A stretch of 64,000 nucleotides of DNA, from contig CAXNMJ010000001.1 in assembly GCA_964203655.1 (NCBI GenBank), forward strand, positions 248,001 through 312,000, given 5' to 3'. Positions 1 through 8,453 of the stretch are shown in pieces. The translations under genes were made by a program, and so were the position numbers. Position 1 is the stretch's first letter. Each line of letters begins with the position of its first letter. The notes beneath the pieces were generated by a model that was given only the letters and a program-made list of their open reading frames with translations, made no database searches and was not told the origin of the DNA. The stretch comes from BACL27 sp947488385 (lineage in GTDB: Bacteria; Actinomycetota; Acidimicrobiia; Acidimicrobiales; Ilumatobacteraceae).

Positions 1-221
1 ATGTCGTCGCCATTTGCAATCGCTTTGCCGCCCATCGCTTCAATTTCATTGACTACTTGTTGCGCCGGAGACTCGTCGCCGCCCTTGCCGTCAACGCCGG
101 CTCCGACGTCATTCACGACGACTAAAGCACCGTGTTTAGCCAGACTCAAAGCGTGTTCACGCCCAATTCCGCGACCTGAACCAGTGACAACAACTACTCG
201 ACCTTCACATAAGCGACTCAT
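1..221 (-). CDS. Short-chain dehydrogenase/reductase, N-terminal part only
   Basis: The minus strand reads an open SDR N-terminus that runs off the left edge of the window. It starts at ATG 221-219 and begins MSRLCEGRVVVVTGSGRGIG, followed by a typical second strand ending in VVVNDVG. The TGxGRGIG glycine motif and the acidic VVVNDVG end are the NAD(P)-binding Rossmann signature of classical SDRs; the catalytic Ser/Tyr/Lys lie outside the window. The insertion after VNDVG (GAGVDGKGGDESPAQQV) is typical of the acyl-CoA-linked SDRs (hydroxyacyl dehydrogenase type) of actinobacteria, so a fatty-acid or steroid-type substrate is possible but not shown. The start codon overlaps the ATG of the divergent reading frame by two bases. 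Confidence 0.85.
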   Translation of the reverse strand, partial: MSRLCEGRVVVVTGSGRGIGREHALSLAKHGALVVVNDVGAGVDGKGGDESPAQQVVNEIEAMGGKAIANGDD

Positions 222-233
222 GGCGAAGAACTC

Positions 234-239
234 TAGCCT
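234..239 (+). promoter_or_regulatory. Candidate -10 element (TAGCCT) for a leaderless transcript
   Basis: TAGCCT fits the actinobacterial TAnnnT -10 pattern and ends seven bases before the GTG at 247. No Shine-Dalgarno is visible before that GTG. The transcript would start at or next to the start codon. This is one of about a dozen such sites in the window. Confidence 0.35.
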
Positions 240-246
240 GAGGCTC

Positions 247-1542
247 GTGCCCAACGCTATTTCAAAACAGCAATTGCAAAATCATTGCGATGTCTTGATA
301 GTCGGCGCAGGACCTGCGGGCATCGCTGCGGCTTTGACGCTCGCCGCCACTGGCAAAGATGTTCTGGTAATCGATAAAGCAGTGTTTCCGCGCGACAAAT
401 GTTGCGGCGATGGCTTGACCACTGGTGCGTTGCGTATTCTCGAGATGCTTGGCTTTGATCCCGATTCGGTTCCGAATTATCAAGTCTGCACCGACGTCTG
501 GTTGCGCTCACCGTCTGGTCGCGAAATACAACTCGACCTCCCAAATAAGAACGGTGATCACGCAAGCACAACAAGCCAATTTGCGGCGATCGCCCCACGT
601 ATCGAACTAGACAACGCACTTGTTCAACACGCTCGTACTCGAGGCGTTCGCATCGTTGAATCATGCGCATTCGTTTCTGTGCTTAGCCAAACATCTCACG
701 ACATCACCGTCGCAACCGATCTTGCAAACGAATACAAAGAGATAACTGCAAGGTTCGTCGTTGCCGCTGACGGCATGTGGTCACCCGTGCGCAAAGCATT
801 AGGTGCGGCACAAAGCGGATATCTCGGCGAATGGCACGCATTTCGCCAATACGTCAGCAACGTCACGGGCAAAGCCAACAAACGACTTTATGTTTGGTTT
901 GAAAAAGATTTGCTACCGGGTTATGCCTGGTCATTTCCGCTTCCCAATGGTCGTGCCAACATCGGCTTTGGCATCTTGCGCGGATCAAATTACACGGTGC
1001 AAGAAATGAAAGCGCTGTGGGTTGAACTTTTGAGTCGGCCACACATTGCCGATGCCCTCGGCAAAGACGCAACACTCGAGGGCCGGCACACTGCTTGGCC
1101 AATTCCGGCGCGAGTCACAGGTGCAAAACTTTCATCAGGTCGTGCGCTATTTATCGGCGACGCCGCATGTGCCGCCGACACAATGACCGGCGAAGGTATC
1201 GGTCAAGCCTTGTTAACGGGTGTGCTTGCCGGTGAGGCGATCATCGGTTCACGTGACTACGACGAAAATACGATCGCAAAAAAATATGCGAAAAAAATGA
1301 AGCACGAGTTCTTCGCCGACCATCGCATGTCGTTTGCGCTTGGCAAAATTTTAAAAAATGCTGTTTTGACGCGGGGCGTATTGCGACTTGCAGGGTCAAC
1401 TGGTTGGACACGACGCAACTTCGTTCGCTGGATGTTTGAAGACGAGCCACGGGCGTCTTTGTTCACACCCACGCGTTGGCATCGCAAGTTTCTTAAACGC
1501 GATGGCGCCTTCAAATCAACTAATACCCAGCCCAACAACTAG
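247..1542 (+). CDS. Geranylgeranyl reductase family FAD-dependent oxidoreductase
   Basis: A flavoprotein of 431 residues from GTG 247. An N-terminal FAD Rossmann fold (DVLIVGAGPAG, residues 15-25) is followed by PRDKCCGDGLT, the cysteine-containing motif typical of geranylgeranyl reductases. A second FAD motif, FIGDAACAADTMTGEGI, lies near residue 300. Family members reduce isoprenoid double bonds; the mycobacterial homologue MenJ saturates the menaquinone side chain, which is the likeliest role here (inference). The frame is open back to base 1, but the first 70 or so codons are antisense to the SDR gene. ATG 220 would overlap the divergent SDR start, whereas GTG 247 has a suitably placed TAGCCT, so I prefer it. 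Confidence 0.85.
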   Translation: MPNAISKQQLQNHCDVLIVGAGPAGIAAALTLAATGKDVLVIDKAVFPRDKCCGDGLTTGALRILEMLGFDPDSVPNYQVCTDVWLRSPSGREIQLDLPNKNGDHASTTSQFAAIAPRIELDNALVQHARTRGVRIVESCAFVSVLSQTSHDITVATDLANEYKEITARFVVAADGMWSPVRKALGAAQSGYLGEWHAFRQYVSNVTGKANKRLYVWFEKDLLPGYAWSFPLPNGRANIGFGILRGSNYTVQEMKALWVELLSRPHIADALGKDATLEGRHTAWPIPARVTGAKLSSGRALFIGDAACAADTMTGEGIGQALLTGVLAGEAIIGSRDYDENTIAKKYAKKMKHEFFADHRMSFALGKILKNAVLTRGVLRLAGSTGWTRRNFVRWMFEDEPRASLFTPTRWHRKFLKRDGAFKSTNTQPNN

Positions 1543-1553
1543 GTTTAAGTACC

Positions 1554-2516
1554 GTGCGCACACGTATCACCGAACTATTCGAGATCGAACACCCAGTCAT
1601 GTTGGCGGGTATGGGTGGCGTTTCATATCACCACCTTGTTGCTGCTGTAAGCGAAGCCGGTGGCATTGGCACTTTCGGCGCGTCGACAATGCGCGAAGGC
1701 GAACTCGCAGCAGAGATCACAGCACTTAAAAAACTTTCATCCAAACCATTTGGCGTTGATTTGCTCACTGCACTGCCACAACATTTCGAACAAGGCATTC
1801 GCGACGTAATCGATGGCGGTGCGCGAATTTTTGTTGCGGGCCTCGGCGTACCTCGCGACGCAATTGACCTGTTACACAGTCACAATATTTTGGTGGGTTC
1901 GATGTGCGGCAAAGTTCGACACGCAGTCGCCGCAGTTGCCAGTGGCTGCGACTTCGTTGTTGCCCAAGGCACCGAAGCTGGCGGCCACACAGGTCTTGTT
2001 GCAACAATGGCACTCGTACCGCAAGTTGTCGACGCTGTGGGTTCTCAGATTCCAGTTGTTGCCGCTGGCGGAATTTTCGACGGCCGCGGTTTGGCGGCAT
2101 CGCTCGCACTTGGCGCTGACGCGATTTGGGTTGGCACACGATTTATTGCCACGCCAGAGGCACGAGCCGTAAACGGATACAAAGAAGCACTCGTGGCTAG
2201 TCGCGAAGACGACACCGTTATCAGCCGCTCATACACGGGCAAGCCATGTCGAGTCGTGCGCAACGAATGGACAAATCATTACGAAAGTCATCCTGAAGAA
2301 ATTCAAACATTTCCGTTACAAGCGATTGCCTCAACTCAAGCAAACGTCAATCATCTGGGCTACCCGTCTGGCACGCAAGTTGACACTTCACGAGAGTTCT
2401 ACCCTGCTGGTCAAGGAGCAGGTGCCGTGCACGAAATTATTCCCGCAGGCAAACTCGTTGCCGACATCGTCGCCCAAGCCGAACAAATTCTAAAACAACT
2501 CGGCAAAGCAAAGTAA
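1554..2516 (+). CDS. Nitronate monooxygenase family FMN-dependent TIM-barrel enzyme
   Basis: 320 residues from GTG 1554, eleven bases after the preceding gene. The N-terminus (HPVMLAGMGGVS) and the segment AQGTEAGGHTG match the nitronate monooxygenase/2-nitropropane dioxygenase family, where the GGH histidine sits beside FMN. AAGGIFDGRG and GADAIWVGTRFIAT are the phosphate-binding loops at the C-terminal end of the barrel. Such enzymes oxidise alkyl nitronates such as propionate 3-nitronate, but many homologues in actinobacteria have unknown natural substrates. Co-directional with the flavoprotein upstream and the MFS gene six bases downstream, so probably one transcript. Confidence 0.88.
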   Translation: MRTRITELFEIEHPVMLAGMGGVSYHHLVAAVSEAGGIGTFGASTMREGELAAEITALKKLSSKPFGVDLLTALPQHFEQGIRDVIDGGARIFVAGLGVPRDAIDLLHSHNILVGSMCGKVRHAVAAVASGCDFVVAQGTEAGGHTGLVATMALVPQVVDAVGSQIPVVAAGGIFDGRGLAASLALGADAIWVGTRFIATPEARAVNGYKEALVASREDDTVISRSYTGKPCRVVRNEWTNHYESHPEEIQTFPLQAIASTQANVNHLGYPSGTQVDTSREFYPAGQGAGAVHEIIPAGKLVADIVAQAEQILKQLGKAK

Positions 2517-2522
2517 TTAAAA

Positions 2523-3755
2523 ATGTTTAATGTCCTCAGGACGAACCGTGATCTGCGCCTGCTGTTTATCGCGCAAAACCTTTCTTTCATGGGTGACTGG
2601 TTTACTTTTGTGGCCCTTGCCGGACTTGTTCAAGATGTAACCGGCTCAAAGTTTCTCGTCTCGTTGTTACTCGTTGCGTTTTCACTGCCGTCATTTTTAG
2701 CCTCGCCAATCGGTGGCCCAGTTGCCGACCGCTATGACCGGCGCAAAGTTTTAATCATCGTTTCAATTCTGCAAGCGATCGCCGCCGCAAGTTTCTTGTT
2801 GATCGGTGACTCACGTATCTGGATTGCATTCGTCGCCCAAGGTTCAATCGCCGCACTCGCAGCATTTGTTCGCCCCGCACTCGAAGCCGCGATACCAAAT
2901 TTGGCTAAAGACCCCGACGAACTACGACAAGCAAACGCAATTTTTGGCAGTAGCTGGGGCGTAATGTTGGCCGCCGGCGCTGGCATCGGCGGCATTTTCT
3001 CGCAAGCATTCGGTCGCAACGCGGCATTCATTGCCGATGTCGCCACTTTTTTGGTGGCGACAGTTCTGATCGCGCTAGTCACCCGCCCAATGCAAGAGGC
3101 TCGCACAAAAATTCAAACCCGACGCATTCACCCGATTCGCGACATGGGCGAAGCGTTGCATCTTGCGAAATCTGACCCTGCGATCATGGCGCTGTTGATG
3201 TCAAAGATGACTTTCGCCGTTGGCGCCGGTGTCGTCAGCCAACTTGCAGTTTTTGCAGCAGACTCATTTAATAGTGGCGATGCTGGCCGCGGCTTGATGC
3301 TTGGCTTGCGCGGTGTTGGTAGTGCGCTCGGGCCATTGGTTGCCGCACGGTTTGTCAAAAACGATTTGTCTCGCGTGATTTTGGTCTGCGGCGTTGCGGG
3401 TCTCGGATTCGCCGGCGGTTATCTCGCTGCTGCCGCTTCACCCGTTTTGATTGTTGCGGCAATTTTTATTGGGCTCGCCCACTTGGGTGGTGGTGCGCAA
3501 TGGACACTTTCAACTTATGGATTACAGGTACGTTGCCCCGACGAAATGCGCGGACGAGTTTTAGCCGGCGACTTTGCATTAATCACACTCTCACTCGGGC
3601 TCAGCAGTTTGCTTGCTGGCGTCGTCTCTGAATACATCGGCGCACGCGGCACGATCGCAGTGTTTGCACTGATTGCGATTTGCTCGTCAATTATTTATTT
3701 GCTGGCGACGCGAAATGTTCGCGCCAACTTAAAACTAAATGCAGCGACTAGCTAG
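2523..3755 (+). CDS. MFS transporter
   Basis: 410 residues, strongly hydrophobic, with about twelve predicted membrane segments. The conserved loop after the second segment, GGPVADRYDRRKV (around residues 64-76), is the MFS motif A. The opening NRDLRLLFIAQNLSFMGDWF is typical of the MFS_3 (enterobactin-exporter-like) group, often annotated as drug or siderophore exporters. No substrate can be assigned. It ends 11 bases before the convergent oxidoreductase, leaving no room for an independent terminator. Confidence 0.85.
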   Translation: MFNVLRTNRDLRLLFIAQNLSFMGDWFTFVALAGLVQDVTGSKFLVSLLLVAFSLPSFLASPIGGPVADRYDRRKVLIIVSILQAIAAASFLLIGDSRIWIAFVAQGSIAALAAFVRPALEAAIPNLAKDPDELRQANAIFGSSWGVMLAAGAGIGGIFSQAFGRNAAFIADVATFLVATVLIALVTRPMQEARTKIQTRRIHPIRDMGEALHLAKSDPAIMALLMSKMTFAVGAGVVSQLAVFAADSFNSGDAGRGLMLGLRGVGSALGPLVAARFVKNDLSRVILVCGVAGLGFAGGYLAAAASPVLIVAAIFIGLAHLGGGAQWTLSTYGLQVRCPDEMRGRVLAGDFALITLSLGLSSLLAGVVSEYIGARGTIAVFALIAICSSIIYLLATRNVRANLKLNAATS

Positions 3756-3766
3756 TTCGACAAAAA

Positions 3767-4822
3767 TTACGACTCGTCCAAAATCGAACGAAGAGTTTCA
3801 ATCTCGCGCACAGGGTCAGGACCAACTGGGTTCACCTGAAGCACAGTCACACCCGCTTCTTTGAATGCGCCGATTCGTTCTTTGATGTAGCTTCGCGGCC
3901 CAACAAGGTTCGAAAGCTCTAACCATTCAGCAGGTATCGCTGCAGCAGCTTCTTTCTTTTTGCCGTCAAGATACAGATCTTGAATTTCAACTGCTTCTTT
4001 TTCGTAGCCGTAGTCGCGACACATGTCGTTATAAAAGTTTTTTCCTCGGGCGCCCATGCCACCGACATACAACGCATAACTTGGTCGAGCGAAATCTAAA
4101 ACTTCATGCTGTTTTGTTGGTGTCAGCGACTCATCGATATGCAACATGCCACCAGCCGAGATATCAAGTTGTTTCAATCCAGACTGACGCTTCGCGAGAC
4201 CTGCCTTCAACGACTTACCCCAAACATTTTCAAATTTTTCTGGCAAAAAGAAAACCGGCATCCATCCGTCGGCCATCTCTGCAGTCGCCTCAACGCTCTT
4301 GTCTTTGAGCGATGCCCACCAAATTGGAATCTCGCTTCGCACTGGATGATTAATAAGTTTCAGCGCCTTGCCTAAGCCTGTGCCCTGACCCTCGGGCAAT
4401 GGTGCTTGCACTGTCTTGCCTTGGTAATTGAGCGGTTGCTCGCGCTTCCAAACTTCGCGACAAACCTCAATATATTCTTTGGTGCGTTGCATTGGCTTTT
4501 CATACGGCACGCCGTGAAAGCCCTCAATGACTTGCGGACCAGAAGCTCCAAGCCCCAATACAAATCGACCGTTGCTGACATAGTCACAACCTGCTGCCGT
4601 CATTGCGGTTAGCGCAGCAGTTCGCGAATACACGTTGATGATTCCCGTGCCGATCTGAACTCGCTCGGTCACTGCAGCCAAATAGCCAATCTGCGAAATC
4701 GCGTCGTAACTATAAGCCTCAGCAACCCAAACCATGTCTAAGCCAACTTTTTCAAGTTCGGCTACCCGTTTGGCTGAAGTTTGAAAATCAGAAATGTAGT
4801 TGATCATCATTGAAAGCTTCAT
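3767..4822 (-). CDS. LLM class F420-dependent oxidoreductase
   Basis: 351-residue bacterial-luciferase-like TIM barrel. VGLDMVWVAEAYSYD and VQIGTGIINVYSRT near the N-terminus and GRFVLGLGASGPQVIEGFHG around residue 100 are the family hallmarks. The group resembles mycobacterial Rv3520c-type proteins, which use cofactor F420 and have uncertain substrates. An AG-rich stretch (GAAGAAAGAAG) upstream of ATG 4822 serves as a plausible ribosome binding site. It follows the acyl-CoA synthetase gene on the same strand (34 bases apart), hinting at an operon in lipid or xenobiotic catabolism. Confidence 0.85.
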   Translation of the reverse strand: MKLSMMINYISDFQTSAKRVAELEKVGLDMVWVAEAYSYDAISQIGYLAAVTERVQIGTGIINVYSRTAALTAMTAAGCDYVSNGRFVLGLGASGPQVIEGFHGVPYEKPMQRTKEYIEVCREVWKREQPLNYQGKTVQAPLPEGQGTGLGKALKLINHPVRSEIPIWWASLKDKSVEATAEMADGWMPVFFLPEKFENVWGKSLKAGLAKRQSGLKQLDISAGGMLHIDESLTPTKQHEVLDFARPSYALYVGGMGARGKNFYNDMCRDYGYEKEAVEIQDLYLDGKKKEAAAAIPAEWLELSNLVGPRSYIKERIGAFKEAGVTVLQVNPVGPDPVREIETLRSILDES

Positions 4823-4856
4823 AACACTTCTTTCTTCGAGCTTTGCTCGGGCTTTG

Positions 4857-6659
4857 TTAATTTACTTGACGCGAACGACCAACCCAGTATGGCTCACGCA
4901 ATACTTTTTTGAGAATCTTGCCGCTTGGGTTGCGTGGCAAGGCATCCACCCAGTCGACAGACTTTGGCGTCTTAAACCCAGCCAAGCGCTCGCGAGCAAA
5001 AGAAATAATTTCTTGTTCGGTAACTTGCGTGTCTGGTTTGCGTACAACTAGCGCCATCGGCACTTCGCCCCATTTGTCATCTGGCACACCAATAACGGCC
5101 ACATCTGCAATCGCTGGGTGAGCCATTAAAGCATTTTCAATCTCAGCTGGGTAAACATTTTCGCCACCAGACACGATCATGTCTTTAACTCGGTCAAAGA
5201 TGTAGACGTAACCGTCTTTGTCAAAGTATCCGGCGTCACCAGATCTAAACCAAGCACCCTTAACAATCGCCTTGGCCGTCTCTTCGGGCATCTTCCAATA
5301 GCCCTTCATGATTTGACGCGAACGAATCCAAATTTCGCCAACTTCACCATTCGGCATGTCTTTGCCTGTGTCTGAGTCGACGATCCGCAATTCAATTCCG
5401 GTAAACGGCTTGCCACACGAACGCAGACGACCTTTGTTCGCAGAACTCAGGTCGTGGTCTTCTGGCCCAAGAACGGTGACGACGCCAGTCGTCTCAGTCA
5501 AACCATAAACCTGCATGAACGGACATTTAAACGCCTTGATCGCACCCTCAAGAACTGCTTCTGAGATCGGCGACGCACCGTAGGCAATCAACTCGAGGCT
5601 CGAGAAATCTGTCGTGCCGATGTTCGGCATCGCTAATGCGAATTGCAACAGCACAGGCACTGCGAATGCATGAGTGATGCGATGCTTCTCGATAAGTGAC
5701 AACATCGCTGAAGGATCAACGTCGCGCATGATGATCGACTTTGCGCCTGCATATTGACCCGCCGTCGCCCAACCTCCGCCACCGATGTGAAACAGAGGCA
5801 TTGCAACGAGATTGACAGTTTTTTCTGACATTCCCCAAACATCACGGGCTGCTGGCAACAACGCAAAGAAGTTGTCGTTGGTCAGCATTACACCTTTTGG
5901 TCGACCAGTCGTGCCACTTGAATACAACTGAAATGCAATATCGCTTGGCTTGGTCGGCACCTTTGGATCAACTGCCGACTGCGCACTGACCCAACGCTCA
6001 TAATCGTTATGACTTGGGTGGCCACCGATGACGATGATTGTCTTCACATTCTCGAGGTCGTTGACGATCGCATCCAAGATTGCGACGAACTCTTGCCCCA
6101 CGATCAAGACTTCTGCCTCAGAGTCATTGACGATGTAGGCAACTTCTGGTGCGGCAAGTCGCCAGTTGACGTCGACACTCACAGCGTTAAGTAACGAGCA
6201 GCCATAGAACACTTCGAAGTGCTCGATGCCGTTTTTATCTAAAAATGCAACGCGATCTTGCGGCTTAACACCAGCGCGACGCAAACCTTGCGCCACTTGC
6301 GCTGAGCGCGACAAAAGTTGTGCCCAAGTTAATGTGCGGTCACCCAAAACAAGAGAGACTGCGTTCGGCTGTTTACGCGCATTATCGCGAACGATGCTGG
6401 CGACGTCGCCAACTTTCAAGCCTGGTGCCGACTTTTTAGCGACTATCTTTTTCTTGCTCTTTTTCGCGCTCTTCTTTTGCTTGCTCTTTTTCGCGACTTT
6501 CTTCTTGCCGGATTTTTTCACGCTTTTCTTTGCGGTTTTCTTCTTTACAGACTTCTTTTTGCGAGCTTTTTTAACGCTCTTCTTGGCGCTTTTCTTTGCG
6601 CGTTTCTTCGCACTTTTTTTCGGTGCTTTCTTGCTTTTTGATTTTTTGCGTGATGCCAT
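4857..6659 (-). CDS. Acyl-CoA synthetase (FadD-like) with lysine-rich N-terminal tail
   Basis: A 600-residue ANL-superfamily adenylate-forming enzyme that activates a carboxylic acid as acyl-AMP and then acyl-CoA. The P-loop SSGTTGRPKG (about residue 246), YGLTETTG, RSGDAGYFDKDG and the C-terminal PSGKILKK with the catalytic lysine (about residue 585) are intact. Residues 1-77 form a separate, very basic, low-complexity tail of repeated KKS(A/V)KK units with about 40 lysines, like histone H1 or the C-terminal tail of actinobacterial HU. The enzyme proper begins at about residue 80 (LKVGDVASIV). ATG 6659 is preferred because TACCTT lies six bases upstream; the frame stays open to 6764, but that extension looks non-coding. 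The acyl substrate is unknown. Confidence 0.9.
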   Translation of the reverse strand: MASRKKSKSKKAPKKSAKKRAKKSAKKSVKKARKKKSVKKKTAKKSVKKSGKKKVAKKSKQKKSAKKSKKKIVAKKSAPGLKVGDVASIVRDNARKQPNAVSLVLGDRTLTWAQLLSRSAQVAQGLRRAGVKPQDRVAFLDKNGIEHFEVFYGCSLLNAVSVDVNWRLAAPEVAYIVNDSEAEVLIVGQEFVAILDAIVNDLENVKTIIVIGGHPSHNDYERWVSAQSAVDPKVPTKPSDIAFQLYSSGTTGRPKGVMLTNDNFFALLPAARDVWGMSEKTVNLVAMPLFHIGGGGWATAGQYAGAKSIIMRDVDPSAMLSLIEKHRITHAFAVPVLLQFALAMPNIGTTDFSSLELIAYGASPISEAVLEGAIKAFKCPFMQVYGLTETTGVVTVLGPEDHDLSSANKGRLRSCGKPFTGIELRIVDSDTGKDMPNGEVGEIWIRSRQIMKGYWKMPEETAKAIVKGAWFRSGDAGYFDKDGYVYIFDRVKDMIVSGGENVYPAEIENALMAHPAIADVAVIGVPDDKWGEVPMALVVRKPDTQVTEQEIISFARERLAGFKTPKSVDWVDALPRNPSGKILKKVLREPYWVGRSRQVN

Positions 6660-6665
6660 TCGCCT

Positions 6666-6671
6666 AAGGTA
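6666..6671 (-). promoter_or_regulatory. Candidate -10 element (TACCTT) for the acyl-CoA synthetase gene
   Basis: TACCTT on the minus strand ends six bases before ATG 6659 and fits the TAnnnT leaderless pattern. The rest of 6660-6815 is the divergent intergenic region before the hydrolase gene and shows no other clear signal. Confidence 0.4.
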
Positions 6672-6814
6672 GTGCGCCAACCTGCCACAATGCAATAGCG
6701 TGAAAATTACAAGAAATAAAGTGCAATCCACCGACGGCGTGGCGTTATCAACTTTTCGATACACCCCAGAATCCGTCGACTCATTAATGAGAGCCGCAAC
6801 ATCAAACCGATCTG

Positions 6815-7582
6815 TTGTTTTCTCATGCCAACGGTTTTCACGGTCGCTGTTTTGACCCAGTTATTGAAGACTTAGTTTCCGACTACAACTGCACATCTTT
6901 TGACTACCGCGGCCACGGTGATTCGTCATTTCCTGAAGGTCTGCAAGTGCACTGGTCTCAATATGGTCAAGACGCAATTTCAGTAGCCAAAGCACTGAAC
7001 ACATCACTTATCGCAATCGGTCACTCGATGGGTGGCGCGGCACTGGTCATGGCCGCACTGCAAGAGCCCGAGCTATTTCGCGCACTAATTATTTACGAGC
7101 CAATTATCTTTCCCGCCGAGGTGCAACAAGCAACCTCTAATAGAAGTGGACCAAGCCCGCTCGTTGAAGGTGCTCGTCGGCGAAGAAAGACTTTCGCTTC
7201 ACGCGAAGAGGCTTTTGCAAATTATGCGTCCAAACCTCCCATGAATGTTTTTGACCCTCGAGCATTAAATGCATACGTCGACCACGGCTTTCGTGATTTG
7301 AACGATTCAATAACTCTGAAGTGTTCGCCCGAACATGAGGCTCGCAACTTTGAAATGGGCACTGATCACGACACTTCAAGCCGACTCAAAAATCTGCAAG
7401 TGCCAACATGGGTTGTCAGTGGCGCACAACAACCAGCCCAACCATCGGGCCTTGCAGCACAGATTGCAAATCAAATACCTAATGCAAAGTTCATCGAATG
7501 GTCAGACCTTGGCCACTTTGGACCGATGCAACAACCCAGTCGACTCGCGACGTTGATTCGCGAAGTTGATGATCTCGCATAG
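6815..7582 (+). CDS. Alpha/beta hydrolase (N-terminus unclear, possible frameshift)
   Basis: The conserved body begins at TTG 6815 with FSHANGFHG (oxyanion region), then FDYRGHGDS, the nucleophile elbow GHSMGG (serine near residue 70), an acidic residue and a late histidine in DLGHFGP. This is the canonical alpha/beta hydrolase order. The family normally has a further 20-30 residues before the oxyanion motif. Those are visible in another frame (GTG 6700 or 6721, reading STDGVALSTFRYTPE), and the present frame is closed upstream by TGA at 6788-6790. Removing one base near 6790 would join the two into a full-length protein. Substrate unknown. Either a non-standard TTG start or an indel explains the break. 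Confidence 0.75.
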   Translation: MFSHANGFHGRCFDPVIEDLVSDYNCTSFDYRGHGDSSFPEGLQVHWSQYGQDAISVAKALNTSLIAIGHSMGGAALVMAALQEPELFRALIIYEPIIFPAEVQQATSNRSGPSPLVEGARRRRKTFASREEAFANYASKPPMNVFDPRALNAYVDHGFRDLNDSITLKCSPEHEARNFEMGTDHDTSSRLKNLQVPTWVVSGAQQPAQPSGLAAQIANQIPNAKFIEWSDLGHFGPMQQPSRLATLIREVDDLA

Positions 7583-7613
7583 TTGAACACCCAATGCCTA
7601 GATTGTCAATGAG

Positions 7614-8444
7614 ATGACGACGACTTACCCGACACCCGTGACGCTTTCGCCTTCACGTATTAGTACATTTCGATCTTGCCCGTTGCAATTTCGGTTTGCG
7701 TCGATCGAAAAACTTCCACAGCCACCGCAAATACATTTGGTCAAAGGCAACTTTGTTCACCGTGTACTCGAACTTTTGCTTGGCAACGAACCCGAACATC
7801 GCACCGTTGAAGCCGCGCGCAAAGCATTTGATGAAACGCGTGCCGAATACGAACCGAGTGCTCGATTCAAAGCACTTGGCCTCAGCCCTGATGCGAGTGA
7901 AGCATTCTTCAAAGATTCGCGCGAACTAGTCAACGGTTACTACCGAATGGAGAATCCGCGTAATGCAAAAATAATTGGTCTCGAATTGCGCCTTGACTCT
8001 GACTTCGGCAAGTTCAAACTTGGCGGCATCATCGATCGACTCGAGTACAACGAAAAAAACGAGTTAGTCGTTAGCGACTATAAGACTGGCAAAGTTCCAG
8101 ACGCACGGTTCGGCGCCAACAAAATGGACAATATGCACATTTACGCCTCGCTGTGTCTGCGTGAGCGTGGCGAACTGCCAAAGCGCCTGCGCCTGATGTA
8201 TCTCAAGTCGAGCACGCCAATCGAAGTTGAAGTCACCGCCGAGTCGAATGCTGCGTGTGAGGCTGCGGCGATTCAGACATTCGAAAAGATCGAGACGTCA
8301 TGTGAATCCGGCATTTTTGCAACCAAAAAATCTGGGCTATGCAATTTCTGCGCCTACAAACAGTGGTGCCCAGAATTTGGTGGCGACGACTCGCTCGCCA
8401 AAATTGAAGCACCGAAAATTTATCCAACTTTTGAGCGCGACTAA
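7614..8444 (+). CDS. RecB-like PD-(D/E)XK nuclease family protein with 4Fe-4S cysteines
   Basis: 276 residues. The N-terminal SPSRISTFRSCPLQFRF and KGNFVHRVLE match the RecB-nuclease/Cas4-like PDDEXK_1 family. GGIIDRLE supplies a metal-binding aspartate, and VVSDYKTGK (about residues 152-160) is the D-x-K active site. One cysteine near residue 22 plus three in CNFCAYKQWC at the C-terminus make the four-cysteine iron-sulfur clamp known in AddB and Cas4. Single-domain copies like this are common in actinobacteria, mostly without an assigned role; a DNA repair or processing role is likely. No cas genes are nearby. It shares a strand and short spacing with the PAP2 gene downstream. Confidence 0.85.
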   Translation: MTTTYPTPVTLSPSRISTFRSCPLQFRFASIEKLPQPPQIHLVKGNFVHRVLELLLGNEPEHRTVEAARKAFDETRAEYEPSARFKALGLSPDASEAFFKDSRELVNGYYRMENPRNAKIIGLELRLDSDFGKFKLGGIIDRLEYNEKNELVVSDYKTGKVPDARFGANKMDNMHIYASLCLRERGELPKRLRLMYLKSSTPIEVEVTAESNAACEAAAIQTFEKIETSCESGIFATKKSGLCNFCAYKQWCPEFGGDDSLAKIEAPKIYPTFERD

Positions 8445-8453
8445 CTTCAGCCA

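Noticed and set aside
6226..6672. Open frame on the plus strand rich in Phe and Leu that resembles a membrane protein
   Set aside because: It is antisense to the lysine-rich tail of the acyl-CoA synthetase. AAG/AAA lysine codons read backwards as CTT/TTT, so the hydrophobicity is an artefact.
7614..8444. Cas4 nuclease as part of a CRISPR system
   Set aside because: The fold and cysteines are Cas4/AddB-like, but there is no cas gene or array nearby. Stand-alone RecB-like nucleases are common in actinobacteria.
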